Source of the DNA: Chrysochromulina tobinii
Lineage: Eukaryota; Haptophyta; Prymnesiales; Chrysochromulinaceae
Direction of reading: 5' to 3'
Assembly: GCA_001275005.1 (NCBI GenBank)
Contig: JWZX01003139.1
Coordinates: 1-17,639 of the forward strand
DNA length: 17,639 nt
The position numbers and the translations under genes are program-made. Below the pieces are notes generated by a model, which saw nothing but the letters and a program-made list of their open reading frames with translations, made no database searches and was not told where the DNA came from. Below are positions 15,902 to 17,639 of this stretch, piece after piece; position 1 is the stretch's first letter, and each line of letters begins with the position of its first letter.

Positions 15902-17545
15902 TCACCACCATGCACGTTTGGCGCTCACACCCTTCGGCTTCGCTGCCTTCGCCTTCGGTCCCTCCTTTTCCGAATCGGCCGCCGCCGTCGCCGTCGATGC
16001 CGTAGCCCTCTCCTCCTCCGCCGCCGTTGCAGCCTTCGCCGCCCTTTCCTCCGCTGCCGTTGCAGCCTTCGCCGCCCTCACCTCCCCCGCCTGCGCCGTA
16101 GCCGCCACCAATGCCGCCACTGCGGATCGGAGCGTTTCCTTACCAACCACGATTATGATCGCCGACCGTAGATCCCGCTTGTCAAGCTCGCCGCTGTCGT
16201 ACAATGCAAGGAGTTCGTCCAATTTGTTAAGCTCTTCGTCGCTGCAATCGACCGCAAGGCGCTTGCATGCTGCGATGAGTTTCAGATGGCTGAAGCGCCA
16301 GGCCGCCTCGCTATCCACCTCCTGGTCCTTGAGGCATGCTTCGACCGTCTCTGTCCCGACTGATCGTTGGAGCGTCGCGCTCAGAGTGTGCTTGTCCAGC
16401 TCGCCATGATCATACTTGACGAGAAGCCCATCCAACGTCCCGCGCAGCTTGTCATCACAATTGGGCGCGATGCGCTTGCACGCCGCGATGAGTGCCAAGG
16501 TGCTCGAGCGCCAGGCCATCTCCCTCTCGCGAGTCAGCGGCGCGGCAGATGGCACTGGTGATTCGCTCTCCACTTGCAAGTGAAGGCCTTCCATGCGAAG
16601 TTGCGAACGCTCGAGACGGTTTTCAGCAACCTGGGACGCCATCGACTTGGGCCTCGCGCTCGACTGCGAACCGGCCGGCTTAGCCTCGATCTCGGTCTCG
16701 ATCTCAATCTCGGCGACACCGGCCGCCTTGGACTCGATCTCGGTCTCGATCTCGGCGGCGACAGTTCTCTCGGCAGCAGCTTTTACCGCGGCCTTCTCGG
16801 CCGCGGCCTTCTCGGCCGCCGCCTTCTCGGCCGCGGACTTCTCGGCCGCCGCCTTCTCGGCCGCCGCCTTCTCGGCCGCCGCCTTCTCGGCCGCCGCCTT
16901 CTCGGCCGCCGCCTTGTCCGCCGCCGCCTTCTCGGCCGCCGCCTTCTCGGCCGCCGCCTTCTCGGCCGCCGCCTTCTCGGCCGCCGCCTTCTCGGCCGCC
17001 GCCTTCTCGGCCGCCGCCTCGTCGGCCGTGATCCGCGATGCCTTCTCAGCCGATTCCTTCTCAGCCTTAGATACTTTGGGTGCCCTCTCACCCTTAGTAT
17101 CCGATTCCTTGGATGCTATCTCAGCCTTGGATGCTTTGGGTGCCTTCTCCGCCGTTATCGAGGCGGCGCCGCCGGAGTTCTCTGGCTGCGCCTGCTTGAG
17201 TGGGTACATGCTCCCTCGCGGTCCCGTCAAGGGTCGGCTGGGCGCCGTGTTAGGCACGAGCTTGCCCTTCTCCTGCGCGATGCGCTCACGGATTGCCCAC
17301 GGCGTGAGGCCCGATGCGAGATAGAATCCCCGACCGAGAGCGAGCAAGGCGACGATCACCACCAGCCAGGTACGCCCTCTGCCAAAGAAGCTGCGGTGCA
17401 CAGGCGGGAGGCTCTCGACGCCGTCGGCCGAGCGAAGAAGCAACGCGGGCACCGGTGAGAGCGCGGCCAAGCCCTCTAGTAGCTCTGCCTGTCGTCGCGG
17501 CGCCTTGAGCACCTCCGTCATCGACTCAGCGTCCTTCGCCGTCAT
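15902..17545 (-). CDS. Single-pass membrane protein with Ala-Glu-Lys rod and tandem RST-like domains
   Basis: The protein is 547 residues from the ATG at 17545, but the same frame stays open (Pro/Ala/Ser-rich) to the window edge, so the N terminus may be longer. A hydrophobic helix [22 protein letters not shown] (59-80) follows an Arg-rich stretch, suggesting a membrane anchor. Then comes a Lys/Glu/Ser region, about 84 residues of near-perfect AAAEK pentads (176-259), an IETEIE acidic segment, and two homologous domains at about 344-407 and 415-478, exactly 71 residues apart without gaps. The domains share W-R, LIAACKR, Cys at the same places, Y-D-x-GELDK and VG-x-ET; about half of aligned positions are identical. 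Their helix pattern resembles RST/alpha-alpha-hub domains, which bind disordered partners; this is my inference. The tail is Ala/Glu-rich and ends basic (KRAWW). I do not recognise the whole protein. Confidence 0.75.
   Translation of the reverse strand: MTAKDAESMTEVLKAPRRQAELLEGLAALSPVPALLLRSADGVESLPPVHRSFFGRGRTWLVVIVALLALGRGFYLASGLTPWAIRERIAQEKGKLVPNTAPSRPLTGPRGSMYPLKQAQPENSGGAASITAEKAPKASKAEIASKESDTKGERAPKVSKAEKESAEKASRITADEAAAEKAAAEKAAAEKAAAEKAAAEKAAAEKAAADKAAAEKAAAEKAAAEKAAAEKAAAEKSAAEKAAAEKAAAEKAAVKAAAERTVAAEIETEIESKAAGVAEIEIETEIEAKPAGSQSSARPKSMASQVAENRLERSQLRMEGLHLQVESESPVPSAAPLTREREMAWRSSTLALIAACKRIAPNCDDKLRGTLDGLLVKYDHGELDKHTLSATLQRSVGTETVEACLKDQEVDSEAAWRFSHLKLIAACKRLAVDCSDEELNKLDELLALYDSGELDKRDLRSAIIIVVGKETLRSAVAALVAATAQAGEVRAAKAATAAEERAAKAATAAEEERATASTATAAADSEKEGPKAKAAKPKGVSAKRAWW
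16112..16303 (-). other. Domain repeat 2 of the membrane protein
   Basis: Residues about 415-478 contain [16 protein letters not shown], a Cys at 434, [15 protein letters not shown] and [11 protein letters not shown]. Predicted as four short helices. The pattern of a hydrophobic helix, an acidic helix, G-E-L-D-K and I-V-V-G...L...AV is what suggests an RST-like fold. Confidence 0.7.
16325..16516 (-). other. Domain repeat 1 of the membrane protein
   Basis: Residues about 344-407 contain [16 protein letters not shown], a Cys at 363, [15 protein letters not shown] and [10 protein letters not shown]. It aligns with repeat 2 without gaps (Trp345/Trp416, Cys356/Cys427, Tyr378/Tyr449, Gly397/Gly468). 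Confidence 0.7.
16769..17020 (-). repeat. 15-bp minisatellite encoding AAAEK pentads
   Basis: About fifteen near-identical 15-bp units (on the plus strand gccgccttctcggcc in one phase) are kept strictly in frame. Variants are rare: one AAADK, one SAAEK and one shortened unit. The encoded pentads have i to i+4 Glu/Lys salt-bridge spacing and should form a rigid single helix, similar in composition to bacterial TolA domain II. Confidence 0.9.
17306..17371 (-). other. Transmembrane segment of the membrane protein
   Basis: Residues 59-80 give about 20 consecutive hydrophobic or small residues, preceded by RSFFGRGR and followed by [15 protein letters not shown]. It is too far from the N terminus for a standard signal peptide, so a signal anchor is likely. 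Topology cannot be fixed because both flanks are basic. Confidence 0.65.
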
Positions 17546-17639
17546 TTCGTCCGACGCGGACGCCGGAGCCGGCGCGGGCGACGGCGCGGGCGACGGCGGC
17601 GCGGCGGGCGCTGGCGCTGCCAGCGGCGCGGCGGGCGCG

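Noticed and set aside
16769-17020. CRISPR-like periodic array
   Set aside because: Units are 15 bp, contiguous and without unique spacers, and they encode a regular peptide in a eukaryotic gene.
16574-17458. Plus-strand frames of 294 and 243 residues with LLGRR or AAFSA repeats
   Set aside because: They are the complement of the AAAEK minisatellite. The minus-strand protein has a membrane helix and conserved duplicated domains, which the plus-strand frames lack.
1100-17545. The neighbouring genes as one biosynthetic cluster (two methyltransferases plus an oxygenase)
   Set aside because: Methyltransferases and a 2OG oxygenase could suggest a pathway, but they are interleaved with ISWI, COMMD10 and XRN2 genes, are in different orientations, and show no scaffold enzyme such as a synthase. 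Chance proximity is more likely.

Overview
The window looks like nuclear DNA of a GC-rich unicellular eukaryote. Reading frames strongly prefer C or G at the third codon position, there are short spliceosomal introns (about 90-120 nt, donor GTGCG, acceptor CAG), and the gene set is purely eukaryotic: an ISWI chromatin remodeler, an XRN2/RAT1 exonuclease, a G-protein beta-like WD40 protein and a COMMD10 subunit. A microalga such as a haptophyte fits the base composition, the Ala/Arg/Gly-rich low-complexity inserts and the algal-type methyltransferases, but that assignment is inference. There are no rRNA, tRNA, CRISPR, insertion-sequence or prokaryotic operon signals.

Layout, left to right. 1-1099: mostly non-coding, with one small minus-strand frame (525-740) and a diverged repeat (776-846) that recurs upstream of the ISWI gene. 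1100-2056 (+): class I SAM methyltransferase with a frame change near its 3' end. 2057-2989: intergenic, with a 12-bp tandem repeat. 2990-4441 (-): 2-oxoglutarate/Fe(II) oxygenase with a repetitive Arg/Ser/Asp/His tail. 4442-4767: divergent promoter region. 4768-7855 (+): ISWI ATPase, complete except for one single-base frame change. 7856-8681: convergent 3' region. 8682-9719 (-): seven-bladed G-beta-like protein without the usual N-terminal helix. 10017-10850 (-): COMMD10 with at least one intron. 10851-11122: divergent promoter region. 11123-12424 (+): a second methyltransferase-like protein. 12793-15692 (+): XRN2-type exonuclease, with one clear intron and a second intron or frame change near its C terminus. 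15902-17545 (-, open to the window edge): a single-pass membrane protein with a long Ala-Glu-Lys helix and a tandem pair of about 65-residue domains.

The genes do not form a pathway. They are independently transcribed housekeeping and accessory genes in alternating orientation, with two head-to-head pairs (oxygenase/ISWI and COMMD10/methyltransferase 2). The most novel item is the membrane protein at the right end: its duplicated domain resembles, by eye only, the RST/alpha-alpha-hub fold, mounted on a TolA-like helical rod. The second theme is that three genes (methyltransferase 1, ISWI and possibly XRN2) each need one base skipped in the same direction to restore their C termini. Insertion-type sequencing errors are the simplest explanation, but this should be checked against RNA.
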